This document shows positions 55,846 through 64,000 of a stretch of DNA of 64,000 nt, in pieces (position 1 is the stretch's first letter; every line of letters begins with the position of its first letter). The translations under genes were made by a program, and so were the position numbers. The stretch spans positions 1-64,000 of the IMG/VR virus record IMGVR_UViG_3300048996_000137; one strand, 5' to 3'. The notes under the pieces were generated by a model that saw only the letters and a list, made by a program, of their open reading frames with translations, had not been told where the DNA came from and searched no databases. Source of the DNA: a virus.

Positions 55846-58266
55846 ATGCGCTACGACCATTTGACGATCCGAGACTTGGGGCCGTTCAAACACGTCGACC
55901 TCGACTTCGCCGCCATCAGCGGCAAGCTCGTCGCCGTCTGCGGAGACAACGGCTCGGGCAAAACCACGCTGCTCGAGCTCTTGCCCGGAGCGCTCTACCG
56001 CAACTGCCCGACGCGCGGCAGCCTCACTGACCTTGCGACCAGCCGCAACGCATTCGTGGAGGTCGCGGCCGCGAACGGCAAGGCCTGGACGATCCGACAG
56101 AGCGCCGACGGCACGTCCGGCAAGAGCGAGGCCCTCATCCTGAACTCGGCCGGTGCGCCCGTGCTCGAAAGCGCGAAGGTGCGCGATGCGGACGCGTGGG
56201 TCGCGCGACACCTGCCACCGCCCGAAGTGATGTACGCGTCGAGTTTCCTCGCGCAGCAGTCGACCGGGTTTTTGGAGCTGTCCGCAGCCGAGCGTAAGCG
56301 CGTGCTCTTGCGGCTGCTTCGCATCGAGCGCTACGAGCGCATGGCGGAGCGTGCACGCGAAAAGTCGCGCGGCAGCAAGGCCGAGTGCGAGACGCTTCGC
56401 GCGCGCATCGAGGAAGCCCGCGGTGAGGACGTCGAAGCGCTCACGACCGCGCGCGCCGAGCTCGTGGTCCAACAGTCAGAGCTCGCGCTCGAGTGCACCG
56501 AGCTCGAGCAGCGGCTTGCGACGGTGCGGCAAGAGCTCGCGACCGTCAACGCCACCGTGACCCAGTCGCAGAAGCGACTGCCGCTCGAAGCGCACCTGGG
56601 CGAGCTCGAGCGCGATCACAAGCTCGCGCGCGATCGCATCGCGAATAACCGCCGGCTGATCGCGGACGAGGTCAAGATCCGAGCGCGGGCCACGCAGCAG
56701 CGCGAGCTCACGAAAGAGCGCGACGAAAACGCAAACGAACGAACCACCATGCAGCCCGCGATCGCAGGCAAGCTCGAGGAGTCGCGCGCGGCTACGGCTC
56801 GGCGTGATCGCGCGCTCGAGCGGGTGCACGAATCTGAAGCGGAGATCGAGAGCCGCAAGGCGCAAAAGGCCGCGGCTGCCAAAGCCGAAACCGCGCGCGC
56901 GAAGCTGCCCGCTGCGCGTGCGGCGCACGAAGCCGCGAGAACCAAGCTGCGCGAGATCGACGAAAAGCTGAGCGAGGCGCGCAAGCTCCTGGTCGACGGT
57001 CGCGACGCGCGGATCGGCAAGCTGCGCACGGGCCTGGTCGTGATCGGCAAGGGCACCGCCAATCCGAAGCGCACCGCGTCGAGCACGCTCGAGGACGACG
57101 ACGGGCTCGTGCGCGCACAGCGCGCTGCGCCCGCGACGATCAAGCGCCTGGAAGCCTCGCGCGACGCGGCCGACACCGGCTGCGACGAAGCGAATGAAGC
57201 GCTCGCAGAGCTTCGCGAGCTCGCGAACGCCAAGGACGGCAAGGATGCGGAGCGCGCGCTCGCGACGGCTCAAACGGCCCTCGCGCGAGCCGAAGCTGAA
57301 GCGGAGACCGAAGGCAACGCCGCCGTCGTCGCGAGCCTCGAAATGAAGAAACTGCGCGGGCAAGCGAACAAGCTCGACAAGCGGCTCGCGTTTCTCAACA
57401 CGTCACTGATGCAACCGGACGTGGCTGGCGCGCTCGAGCTCGAAAAAAAGCTCGAAGGTGCGCATGCCCGAATCGAAGAGCTCGAGCCATCCGAAAAGCG
57501 CATGGCCGCCGAGCTCGAGCGGCTGCGCGCGGAGATCGCGTCGCTGCCTGCCGCACCCGGCCCGCGCCTGGTCGAGCTCGATGGAGTCATTCGGCTGGTG
57601 CAGACCACGCTCGAGCAAAAGCGTGGTCGCAGCGGCCAGCTGGTGCAGAACATCGCTGCACTGGCGCAGCGGATCACGACTGCCGAAGCCGCGGACGTGC
57701 GTGCACGGACGTTTGAGACTTCGCTCGAGCTCGCCGAACGTGAACTCGCCGACTACACGCGCCTCGGCCAGGACCTCGGCAAGGACGGTTTGCAAGCGCT
57801 CGAGATCGACGCGAGCATTCCCGAGCTCAACACGCTGGCGAACGACCTCTTGCACACGTGTCACGGTGGGCGCTTCACGGTCGAGCTCCGGACCGACCGC
57901 GTTGCGGCCGACGGCAAGCGCATGTTGGAGGACCTCGAGGTGCGGGTGATCGACACCGAGCACGGCCGCGATGCGCCCGTCGAGACGTATTCGGGGGGCG
58001 AAAAGGTGATCGTCGGGGAAGCGATCAGCCTCGCGCTCACGATGGTTGCGTGCCATCGCGCGGGACTGACCGCGCCTACGCTCGTGCGCGACGAATCCGG
58101 CGCCGCGCTCGACCCCGGTAACGGGCGCTCGTACATCGCGATGCTTCGCCGAGCCGCGGAGCTCGTCGGTGCGGACAAGGTGCTGTTCGTGACCCACGAC
58201 CCCGAGCTGCAAGCGCTTGCGGACGCACGGATCGATGTGGGTGACGGAACTGCTGTGATTGCATGA
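55846..58266 (+). CDS. sbcC: SbcC/Rad50-like ATPase
   Basis: 806 residues, ATG one base after the previous stop. N-lobe GDNGSGKTT (33-41), Q-loop region YASSFLAQQ (near 130), a coiled coil of about 500 residues, then signature YSGGEK (716), Walker B-like VRDESG (D749, E750) and VTHD. The middle of the coil has no CxxC zinc hook, unlike most Rad50/SbcC. The Walker B strand reads LVRDES instead of a hydrophobic run. Confidence 0.85.
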   Translation: MRYDHLTIRDLGPFKHVDLDFAAISGKLVAVCGDNGSGKTTLLELLPGALYRNCPTRGSLTDLATSRNAFVEVAAANGKAWTIRQSADGTSGKSEALILNSAGAPVLESAKVRDADAWVARHLPPPEVMYASSFLAQQSTGFLELSAAERKRVLLRLLRIERYERMAERAREKSRGSKAECETLRARIEEARGEDVEALTTARAELVVQQSELALECTELEQRLATVRQELATVNATVTQSQKRLPLEAHLGELERDHKLARDRIANNRRLIADEVKIRARATQQRELTKERDENANERTTMQPAIAGKLEESRAATARRDRALERVHESEAEIESRKAQKAAAAKAETARAKLPAARAAHEAARTKLREIDEKLSEARKLLVDGRDARIGKLRTGLVVIGKGTANPKRTASSTLEDDDGLVRAQRAAPATIKRLEASRDAADTGCDEANEALAELRELANAKDGKDAERALATAQTALARAEAEAETEGNAAVVASLEMKKLRGQANKLDKRLAFLNTSLMQPDVAGALELEKKLEGAHARIEELEPSEKRMAAELERLRAEIASLPAAPGPRLVELDGVIRLVQTTLEQKRGRSGQLVQNIAALAQRITTAEAADVRARTFETSLELAERELADYTRLGQDLGKDGLQALEIDASIPELNTLANDLLHTCHGGRFTVELRTDRVAADGKRMLEDLEVRVIDTEHGRDAPVETYSGGEKVIVGEAISLALTMVACHRAGLTAPTLVRDESGAALDPGNGRSYIAMLRRAAELVGADKVLFVTHDPELQALADARIDVGDGTAVIA

Positions 58267-58292
58267 CGGACCTCTCCGACTAGGGTGACGAA

Positions 58293-60155
58293 ATGACGAA
58301 ACATGCTCTGGCGCTGTCGAAGGACCTGACACTACCGGCCGACGCAGCGACGCAGACGTTTGCGTTCCTCGGACGGAAGGGTAGCGGCAAAACTTACGCC
58401 GCGGGCAAGCTCGTCGAACTTTTGCTCCAAGCGCAGACGCAAGTCGTGATCTTGGACACGGTCGGCAACTGGTACGGGTTGCGCCTCTCCGCCGACGGCA
58501 AGAAGCGCGCGTTCGACATTCCGGTGATCGGTGGACTGCGCGGAGATGTGCCGCTCGAAGCCGAAGGCGGGGCGCTCATCGCAGACACGCTGATGGACAC
58601 CGGTCGCAGCGCGATCGTGGACATCTCGCAGTTTTCGAAGGCCGCGCGGCAGCGTTTTGCGACGGCGTTCGGTGAGCGGCTGTGGCAGCGAAAAAAAGCC
58701 GACCACCATCCGGTACCGCTGACGTTGGTGATCGAAGAGGCTCAGCTCATCGTGCCGCAGGCGGTCGCCGGCGACACCGCGCGCATGGTGGGCATCTACG
58801 AGGAGATCATTCGGCTCGGCCGCAACTACGGCATCGGCGTCGTGATGATCTCCCAGCGCCCGCAGTCGGTGAACAAAGAAGTCCTCAATCAAACCGAGTG
58901 TCTGTGCGTGTTTCAGACGTCGGGCGCGCAGGAACGCGACGCGCTCAAAAAGTGGATCGTGGATCAGGGCGGCAGCGTCGACCTGATCAAGGAGCTGCCG
59001 AGCTTGCCGATCGGCACGGGCTACTTGTGGAGCCCGCAGTGGTTGCAGGTGTTCAAGCGGATCACGATCGCGCCGAAGACGACGTACGACTCGACCGCAA
59101 CGCCCAAGCCCGGCCAGAAGCGCGCGACCGCGAAGCTCGCGCCGCTCGACTTGGATGACCTGGCCACGCGCATGAAAGAGGTAGTCGAGCGCGCGAAGCA
59201 GGACGATCCGAAGGCCTTGCGCAAGCGCATCGCCGAGCTCGAGCGGGACGCCGAACAGCGCCGGCTGGTCAGCGAGAAGTGGGCGCAGCGAGAGCACGAG
59301 CTCCTTCTGAAGCTCGACAAAAAGAAGCCGGGTAAGCCCGTCGAGATCAAGGCGCCGGTGCTCGACCCAAAGGCGCGCGCGATGCTCGACACGTTGGTGA
59401 AAGCCGGACGGCAGGCCTCGACCCAGCTCGAAGCGTTGCAAAAGCGCGTCCTCGCGGCCGCAACTCAACCGCCGCACGACCCGCGGCAGCTGTCGATCGA
59501 GCAGCTCGCGGGTGCGGTGATCTCTCCGCCGCCGCGGCACGGCAAGAGGATTGCGATGCAGGCGATCGCGAACCTGCAGAACGCCCGACCCATCACGCTC
59601 GCCGACTTCGAGGCAACGGCGAAGGCTCAAACCCAATCGACGACGCGGGCTTTCTTCGGCATCGATCACGCAGCGAAGGACGGCAACGGACACGCCGATG
59701 CGCACGTGGGCGACGGGGAGCGAAAAATCCTCACCGCGGCAGCGCAAAATCCAGACGGCGCGTCGCGCGAGCAGCTGACGCTGTTCACCGGCTACAAGCG
59801 CTCGACGCGCGATCGCTACATCCAGCGCTTGCGCCAGAAGGACCTCGTGCTCGAACAGGGCGGGCAGATCGTTGCGAGCCCGGCCGGAGTTGCGTGGCTC
59901 GGCGACGACTATGTGCCGCTGCCGCGCGGAGCGGCACTCCTGCATCACTGGATGGGGCGCTTGCCCGAAGGCGAGCGCGCAGTGCTTCAGGTCGTGGTGC
60001 ATCACCACCCGCAGGCCGTACCGCGCGATGAGATCAGCGAAGCGACGGGCTACAAACGTTCGACGCGCGATCGCTACTTGCAGCGCCTCGCACTTCGCAA
60101 GCTCGTGAGCAACGCCGACCGCGACGGCATCGTCGCGAGCAAAGAGCTGTTTTGA
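58293..60155 (+). CDS. HerA-type DNA-translocating ATPase with two C-terminal winged helices
   Basis: 620 residues. FtsK/HerA-type core: Walker A GRKGSGKT (27-34), Walker B LTLVIEEAQ (near 145), and IRLGRNYGIGVVMISQRPQS with a Gln as in HerA. A charged linker (about 280-400) leads to a C-terminus where GYKRSTRDRYIQRL (near 499) recurs as GYKRSTRDRYLQRL (near 585), two near-copies of a winged helix. In archaea HerA pumps DNA for resection with Mre11-Rad50 and NurA. No NurA is present here. Confidence 0.75.
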   Translation: MTKHALALSKDLTLPADAATQTFAFLGRKGSGKTYAAGKLVELLLQAQTQVVILDTVGNWYGLRLSADGKKRAFDIPVIGGLRGDVPLEAEGGALIADTLMDTGRSAIVDISQFSKAARQRFATAFGERLWQRKKADHHPVPLTLVIEEAQLIVPQAVAGDTARMVGIYEEIIRLGRNYGIGVVMISQRPQSVNKEVLNQTECLCVFQTSGAQERDALKKWIVDQGGSVDLIKELPSLPIGTGYLWSPQWLQVFKRITIAPKTTYDSTATPKPGQKRATAKLAPLDLDDLATRMKEVVERAKQDDPKALRKRIAELERDAEQRRLVSEKWAQREHELLLKLDKKKPGKPVEIKAPVLDPKARAMLDTLVKAGRQASTQLEALQKRVLAAATQPPHDPRQLSIEQLAGAVISPPPRHGKRIAMQAIANLQNARPITLADFEATAKAQTQSTTRAFFGIDHAAKDGNGHADAHVGDGERKILTAAAQNPDGASREQLTLFTGYKRSTRDRYIQRLRQKDLVLEQGGQIVASPAGVAWLGDDYVPLPRGAALLHHWMGRLPEGERAVLQVVVHHHPQAVPRDEISEATGYKRSTRDRYLQRLALRKLVSNADRDGIVASKELF

Positions 60156-60156
60156 A

Positions 60157-60510
60157 ATGACGTGTCCGCGCTGCGACAAGCCGCTCGGCCCGAACGACGC
60201 GCCGATCATCGACGTCGCCGGCGGCAAGCTCTTGTGCCCGCACTGCCATAAGTCGCTGCAGGTCACGCGGGCGCCGCCGCCGCGGACGCGCGCCGAGACC
60301 GATGCGATCGTCGTGCGCAGCATCATTCCGCGCTGCAAGACGTGCGCCCACCATGCGCACGTTCCGAACCCTGAGGTCCCATGGGGCCACTGCACGTTGC
60401 TCGAGCGAGACGTTTCTTTGCTCGTGAACGCGGGCGGCGGGCCGGAGTACTTCGAAATCGAAACGCACGAGAACTTTGGCTGCGTCGAACACAAGCCGGA
60501 GGGAACATGA
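60157..60510 (+). CDS. Two-zinc-finger hypothetical protein
   Basis: 117 residues starting one base after the HerA stop. MTCPRCDKPLG with LLCPHCHKSL makes one zinc ribbon. CKTCAHHAHV with WGHC and FGCVEH could form a second. A role in the same DNA-processing operon is suggested only by spacing. Confidence 0.6.
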   Translation: MTCPRCDKPLGPNDAPIIDVAGGKLLCPHCHKSLQVTRAPPPRTRAETDAIVVRSIIPRCKTCAHHAHVPNPEVPWGHCTLLERDVSLLVNAGGGPEYFEIETHENFGCVEHKPEGT

Positions 60511-60767
60511 TCTTTTGGGTCTGGGTCGAGGCCGTGCACAGCGACAGCGTCCGCGGCGATCGCATCGCCGCAGACAGCCACAAACAAGCTGCGGAGCACT
60601 GGTGCGAGCTGCACTACCAGTGCACCGAGCTCAGCGCCGCCGCGTTCCGCATCCCGCAAGTGCGTGTCAGCGAGGAGGGACCCGCAGCCACCGTCAAACA
60701 CTTCGCCGTCCAAGGCATCGTCGTCATGAACTTCCACGCAACCGAAGTCGTCGAGGTCAAACTGTGA
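60507..60767 (+). CDS. Small hypothetical protein
   Basis: 86 residues, ATGA overlap. Alpha/beta with FWVWVEAVHSDSVRGDR and a final strand IVVMNFHATEVVEV. No family assigned. Confidence 0.55.
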   Translation: MIFWVWVEAVHSDSVRGDRIAADSHKQAAEHWCELHYQCTELSAAAFRIPQVRVSEEGPAATVKHFAVQGIVVMNFHATEVVEVKL

Positions 60768-60931
60768 AAGCGAACGACTCAGAAGAAACGCGCGCGCTGC
60801 GCGAAGCGATCAGCGCCGAGATCAAGACGTTGACCGCGCAGTGGCGTAAGCCCGTCGGCAGTGAGATCTGCCAACCGGCCCGCGAGCGCTGCGCCAAAGA
60901 TCTCGAAGAGCTCCTCGGGAAGTTCGCATGA
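60764..60931 (+). CDS. Very small helical protein
   Basis: 55 residues from a GTG overlapping the previous stop. One long charged helix pair. No recognisable motif. Confidence 0.5.
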   Translation: MKANDSEETRALREAISAEIKTLTAQWRKPVGSEICQPARERCAKDLEELLGKFA

Positions 60932-61137
60932 CGTACGCGCAAGCGATCGCGCTGTTGCAAGCGGGCCTCGCGCACAACGATCTCGTCGCTGCGATCGAGG
61001 CGGAGCACGACCGGCTCACCGGCATTCTTGCCCGCTGCAGCGAGCTCCACAACCGCAGCAACTGCGCCGCGTCGTACTGCCAGCTGTGCCACGAGCTCGA
61101 GCCCCACGGCCAGGTCGAGCGGAGCATGCCGTCATGA
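60928..61137 (+). CDS. Small Cys-containing protein
   Basis: 69 residues, ATGA overlap. A helical start (TYAQAIALLQAGLAHNDLVA) is followed by several Cys (ARCSEL, NCAASYCQLCHE) that could bind one zinc. Confidence 0.55.
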   Translation: MTYAQAIALLQAGLAHNDLVAAIEAEHDRLTGILARCSELHNRSNCAASYCQLCHELEPHGQVERSMPS

Positions 61138-62051
61138 GCGAGCTCGAGCGCATCATCGCGGCGTCCGGCGAGCGCGCCGACTCGCTCAAGCTGGTGTGCG
61201 ACGAGGTGATTGCCGTACGCCGCGAGCGCGACGCGCTGAAGGCGGACTTGGAGGCGGAGCAGAAGCTGACCGCAGACGTCGACCGACTGACGGGTGAGAA
61301 TCTGCGCCTGAAGGCGGAGTTGGAGGCGGAGCGCCAGGAGGTGGAACTGAAGCGTGCCGCGATGAACGGCATGCAGGCGGAGCAGGCCGAGTTGAAGGCC
61401 AAGCACACCAACATCCTGGCTACCGACGAGCTGGTCGTGGCTGCACTGCGCGGCGACTACGAGCGGCTGCGGACGGAGTGCGACGCCTGGAAGGTTCTGC
61501 ACGCGGGCCTCGATCGACAGAGTGCTGCTGAGGTCGCGCAGCTGCGCGCGGAGTTGGAAGAGTCGAGGCTTGGACCGCACACCGAAGCGGTCGACAAGGC
61601 CATGTTCCATTTTCACCGCAAGCGCAGCGAAGTGCTCTTCACCCAACTCCACGAGGTGCGCGAGGCGGCGGAGGCGCTGGCTGCAACATGGCGCGAGGCT
61701 GCCGAGAACTACCCAAAACAGAGCGTCGTCCTACTCGACTGCGCGAACAAGGTCGCCGTGCTCGCCAAGACGAGGCCGCTCGCCGAGCCGAAGCCGGACG
61801 AACAGGCGCGGCCGCCACGGAGCTTCGAAATCAACGTCGGCTTGCCGGACGGCCGGTCGATGCGCGCCGTCATCGACATCGACGCGGAACTGATCGGCAG
61901 GCTGCGGCTGTGCGAGTTGAGCGACTACGTGAAACTCCGCGATGAGGCTGAGAGCATGCACGCGGTGCTCGGTCGCTACTACGACAGGGACCTGGACGCG
62001 AAGGCTGCATGGGATGAGGCAAACGCCGTGCTCGCCAAGGTGAGATCGTGA
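61134..62051 (+). CDS. Coiled-coil protein
   Basis: 305 residues, ATGA overlap. Residues about 20-110 are an uninterrupted heptad coil (ADLEAEQKLTADVDRLTGEN and similar); a shorter coil follows, then a small beta domain (FEINVGLPDGRSMRAVIDID). No enzyme motif. Phage proteins of this kind are often encoded upstream of integrase without known role. Confidence 0.55.
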   Translation: MSELERIIAASGERADSLKLVCDEVIAVRRERDALKADLEAEQKLTADVDRLTGENLRLKAELEAERQEVELKRAAMNGMQAEQAELKAKHTNILATDELVVAALRGDYERLRTECDAWKVLHAGLDRQSAAEVAQLRAELEESRLGPHTEAVDKAMFHFHRKRSEVLFTQLHEVREAAEALAATWREAAENYPKQSVVLLDCANKVAVLAKTRPLAEPKPDEQARPPRSFEINVGLPDGRSMRAVIDIDAELIGRLRLCELSDYVKLRDEAESMHAVLGRYYDRDLDAKAAWDEANAVLAKVRS

Positions 62052-62248
62052 GCCGCGGCTACGGCGTGGTGCTCGCCAACTCGTTTTCGTACGACGAGGT
62101 GAAGGCGCTGCTCGACCTGCACAGCTCGGTGCTGCGCGGGGCCAACGAGCACGCGTGCGTCGTCGCAGCGAGCCCCGAGCTCGTGAAGGTCGTCCAAAAG
62201 TTTCGGCGCATGCGAACGAAGTACGAAGACGCGAGGCCAGACAAATGA
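62048..62248 (+). CDS. Small hypothetical protein
   Basis: 66 residues from a GTG overlapping the previous stop. Small alpha/beta fold (GYGVVLANSFSYDEVKALLD). No family assigned. Confidence 0.5.
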   Translation: MSRGYGVVLANSFSYDEVKALLDLHSSVLRGANEHACVVAASPELVKVVQKFRRMRTKYEDARPDK

Positions 62249-62487
62249 AACTCGATGAAAGCAGTGCGGACCTCGTCAGCGTCGGCTTGGCCGTTGCGGT
62301 CTCGCTGCACATCACGGGCCGCGACGACGTGCTCCGGCGCTTGAAAAACCGCAGCTTTCGGCTGCGTGCGTGCGAGCTTATCCTCGAGCAGCTGCGCAAG
62401 GAGCTCGCGGACGTGGCGTGGCAACCGCCGCCCGACTCCGAATACCGCGAGCTGCTCGACAAGATCATCGCGGCCGCGCACGACTGA
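62245..62487 (+). CDS. Small helical protein
   Basis: 80 residues, ATGA overlap. All-helical (ADLVSVGLAVAVSLHITG, LRACELILEQLRKELADV). No motif. Confidence 0.5.
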   Translation: MKLDESSADLVSVGLAVAVSLHITGRDDVLRRLKNRSFRLRACELILEQLRKELADVAWQPPPDSEYRELLDKIIAAAHD

Positions 62488-62705
62488 TGGATAACGCGCT
62501 CGAGTGCCCGCACTGCGGTCGCGCCATGTTCTGGGCGCAGACTCGGCGCGGCACCAAGCTCGAGCTCGACGCGGAGCCGGACCCGGACGGTAAAATCGCA
62601 GTCACGATCGAAGACGGTGGCTACGTCGCGTTCGTGCACCGTGCGGAGTGGCCCGCCCACGCGCTGCGCTTCTCGAGTCACCTCAAGACGTGTCCGGGCA
62701 GGTAG
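62487..62705 (+). CDS. Small zinc-site protein
   Basis: 72 residues; ATG shares one base with the previous stop. CPHCGRAMFWAQTRRG then ELDAEPDPDGKIAV is a pattern of small phage and plasmid proteins; HLKTC at the end completes a possible CxxC..HxxxC site. Confidence 0.6.
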   Translation: MDNALECPHCGRAMFWAQTRRGTKLELDAEPDPDGKIAVTIEDGGYVAFVHRAEWPAHALRFSSHLKTCPGR

Positions 62706-62712
62706 CCACATC

Positions 62713-62838
62713 TACCAACTTGGCAAGAACCCGGAAGGCCGGTAAAACGTTCTGGCAGAAGTCAAAAAACTCGCGGTGACGCTCGTCGGGTATTGGCAAA
62801 GCGCCTCTGCTGGTTTACCAACCTCTACCTAGTTGGCA
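62713..62838. promoter_or_regulatory. Operator cluster upstream of the integrase pair
   Basis: TACCAACTTGGCA (62713-62725) is a full copy of the palindrome. TATTGGCAAAG follows at 62791, then TACCAAC (62816-62822) facing GTTGGCA (62832-62838), five bases before the next ATG. The 137-base gap therefore holds one full and up to three half sites, the densest group in the element. Confidence 0.65.
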
Positions 62839-62842
62839 ATCG

Positions 62843-63052
62843 ATGGACCTCGATAAAGCTGCGTTGCTCAAGAAGCTGCGGAAGATGGAAGAGACCGCCT
62901 CCAAGCAGCAACGCGACATCAACGAGCTCATCGTCCAACTCGACGATCCGAAGACCAAGGCCGAGCTCCGCAAGCATTTGCGGGATACGTGCAAGGCGCG
63001 GCCGGAAGATCTCGAGCGGGAAGCCAAACGCATACGCGAGAAAGGTTGGTAA
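62843..63052 (+). CDS. Small coiled-coil protein before integrase
   Basis: 69 residues, helical and charged (KKLRKMEETASKQQRDINEL). ATG five bases after the last operator half-site. It ends 4 bases before the integrase start, so it may be a recombination directionality factor or co-regulator; no HTH is visible. Confidence 0.55.
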   Translation: MDLDKAALLKKLRKMEETASKQQRDINELIVQLDDPKTKAELRKHLRDTCKARPEDLEREAKRIREKGW

Positions 63053-63056
63053 CCGA

Positions 63057-64000
63057 ATGGGTCGTAAACTTGAGGGATCGGTGTTGGAGTACCGGGGCCG
63101 CCACAAGGCGAGCGTCGGCGAGAAGTACTTAGGCATTTTCAATACAGCTGCGGACGGCTGGCGCGCAGTCGACGCGTATCTCATCAACAAGCGCGCGCGT
63201 GAAGCCGAAGCGGGCCTGACGACGCTGCGGCTCTGGGGCGAGGTGTTCTTCGAGGAGCGCGAGCTCGCCGGCGTCGTGCGCAACACCGACAAAGAACGCA
63301 GCGTGTGGAACCGGCACGTCATCGGGAGCGAGAAGTCGCCCGGGGCGGTCTTCATCGATTGGCCGATGACGAAGATCCAGCCGATTCTGTGCAAGCAGTT
63401 TCTCGAAGGGCTGCTCCGGAAAAAAGTCACGAACGCGCACGTCACCAAGGACGGCGAGATCGTCTACAAGAAAAACAAACGCACGCTCAGCCGCAAGGTC
63501 GTCACCAACGTGCGCACGCTGCTCAAAGCCTGCTTCGGGCAGGCCGTCCTCAACAAACAACGCACGCGCCTGGCCGCCAACCCGATCACCGAGGACGTGG
63601 TCGTGCCGGAGATCGCCCGCGTCGTCGAAAACGAAGAGCTGATCAATCACCTCGAGCTCGAGGAGATCACCAAGCTCTTCGCAATCTTGCCGGACGCGCG
63701 TCGCAAGGCGTACTTCGGCATCGCGATCTACGCGGGGCTACGCGATGGCGAGATCATCGGGCTGCGCTGGCGCGACATCTTGCTCGATGCGAAGCGGCCG
63801 ACGATCGAAGTGCGTCGCAGCTACGACGGTGCGACCAAAACGAAGAACAGCCGTCGCAACGTTCCGATCCTGAACGAGCTGCGGCCGTACTTGCGCGCGT
63901 GGCGGACCGAGCTGCTCACCGGAACGACCGAGGAGACGCGACGCGGAGCGGTGGTGCCGGTGAAGTTCGGAACCCGCGACGTGCAGCTCGACTCGGTGGT
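63057..64000 (+). CDS. int: Tyrosine-type integrase, cut by window end
   Basis: At least 314 residues, still open at the window edge. ATG follows AAAGG at a slightly long distance. The arm and core-binding part (to about residue 195) contains a helical SAM-like segment (LKACFGQAVLNKQRTRL, then NPI). The catalytic domain starts with AIYAGLRDGEIIGLRWRDI, carrying the first catalytic Arg, then the TKTKNSRRNVP beta turn with the Lys. The HxxR and Tyr boxes lie beyond 64000. It would recombine phage and tRNA-fMet sites. Confidence 0.85.
   Translation, partial: MGRKLEGSVLEYRGRHKASVGEKYLGIFNTAADGWRAVDAYLINKRAREAEAGLTTLRLWGEVFFEERELAGVVRNTDKERSVWNRHVIGSEKSPGAVFIDWPMTKIQPILCKQFLEGLLRKKVTNAHVTKDGEIVYKKNKRTLSRKVVTNVRTLLKACFGQAVLNKQRTRLAANPITEDVVVPEIARVVENEELINHLELEEITKLFAILPDARRKAYFGIAIYAGLRDGEIIGLRWRDILLDAKRPTIEVRRSYDGATKTKNSRRNVPILNELRPYLRAWRTELLTGTTEETRRGAVVPVKFGTRDVQLDSV

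Noticed and set aside
58332-60737. Very long minus-strand open frame opposite the HerA gene
   Set aside because: Arg/Val/Leu-rich mirror frame of a well-supported ATPase, no motif or ribosome site; typical of high-GC DNA.

Overview
The window is most of a GC-rich temperate phage with a contractile tail (myovirus), read as a prophage or its excised circle. At the extreme left lies the 3' part of an initiator tRNA-fMet gene, the usual scar of tRNA-targeted integration. At the extreme right a tyrosine integrase runs off the end. No host housekeeping gene is present. Composition, GTG starts and many GTGA/ATGA stop-start overlaps suggest a high-GC bacterial host, possibly a proteobacterium or myxobacterium; that is inference only.

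Layout. (1) 167-4480, plus strand: a chain of thirteen small coupled genes, several with Cys clusters and one resembling sigma-70 region 4, ending at a two-way hairpin terminator (4484-4521). If the element circularises through the tRNA site, this chain lies downstream of the integrase. (2) 39740 down to 4573, minus strand: the late region. In transcription order it holds two small basic proteins, a PP-loop (PAPS-reductase-like) protein, a ParB-like protein, terminase small and large subunits, a Mu-gp29-type portal fused to a kinase-like domain, a MuF-type protein, a ClpP-like protease with nested scaffold, major capsid, head-tail joining proteins, sheath, tube, tail chaperones with a -1 frameshift site, tape measure, baseplate spike, fibre cassettes, baseplate W/J/I-type proteins, more fibres, and a TIGR02594-like endolysin with membrane partners. 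A two-gene plus-strand island (34991-35582) interrupts it between large terminase and portal. (3) 39960-46163, plus strand: small accessory genes, many of them solitary and separated by strong palindromes, plus a CpG-depleted GGCCCC-rich block at about 41110-41440. (4) 51632 down to 46168, minus strand: replication and modification genes (a PD-(D/E)XK-like protein and a decayed-looking relative, an O-like initiator, a DnaC-like loader, a RuvC-like resolvase, an MT-A70-like methylase and small regulators). (5) 51633-53367: the probable genetic switch, with an HTH protein, a convergent ImmA-like protein without HExxH, and flanking operator-like palindromes. (6) 53368-64000, plus strand: a candidate single-strand annealing protein, Mre11/SbcD, Rad50/SbcC and a HerA-type ATPase, then small genes and the integrase.

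Regulation. A palindrome close to TRCCAANTTGGYA, or half of it, recurs in intergenic gaps across the whole element, beside the starts of several operons. It is the best candidate for a genome-wide phage repressor site. A second element, GAGCATACCA, recurs in 40.6-45.4 kb.

Most noteworthy: the portal-kinase fusion, the archaeal-style HerA-Mre11-Rad50 gene set in a phage, the dispersed operator family, and the CpG-depleted structured block.
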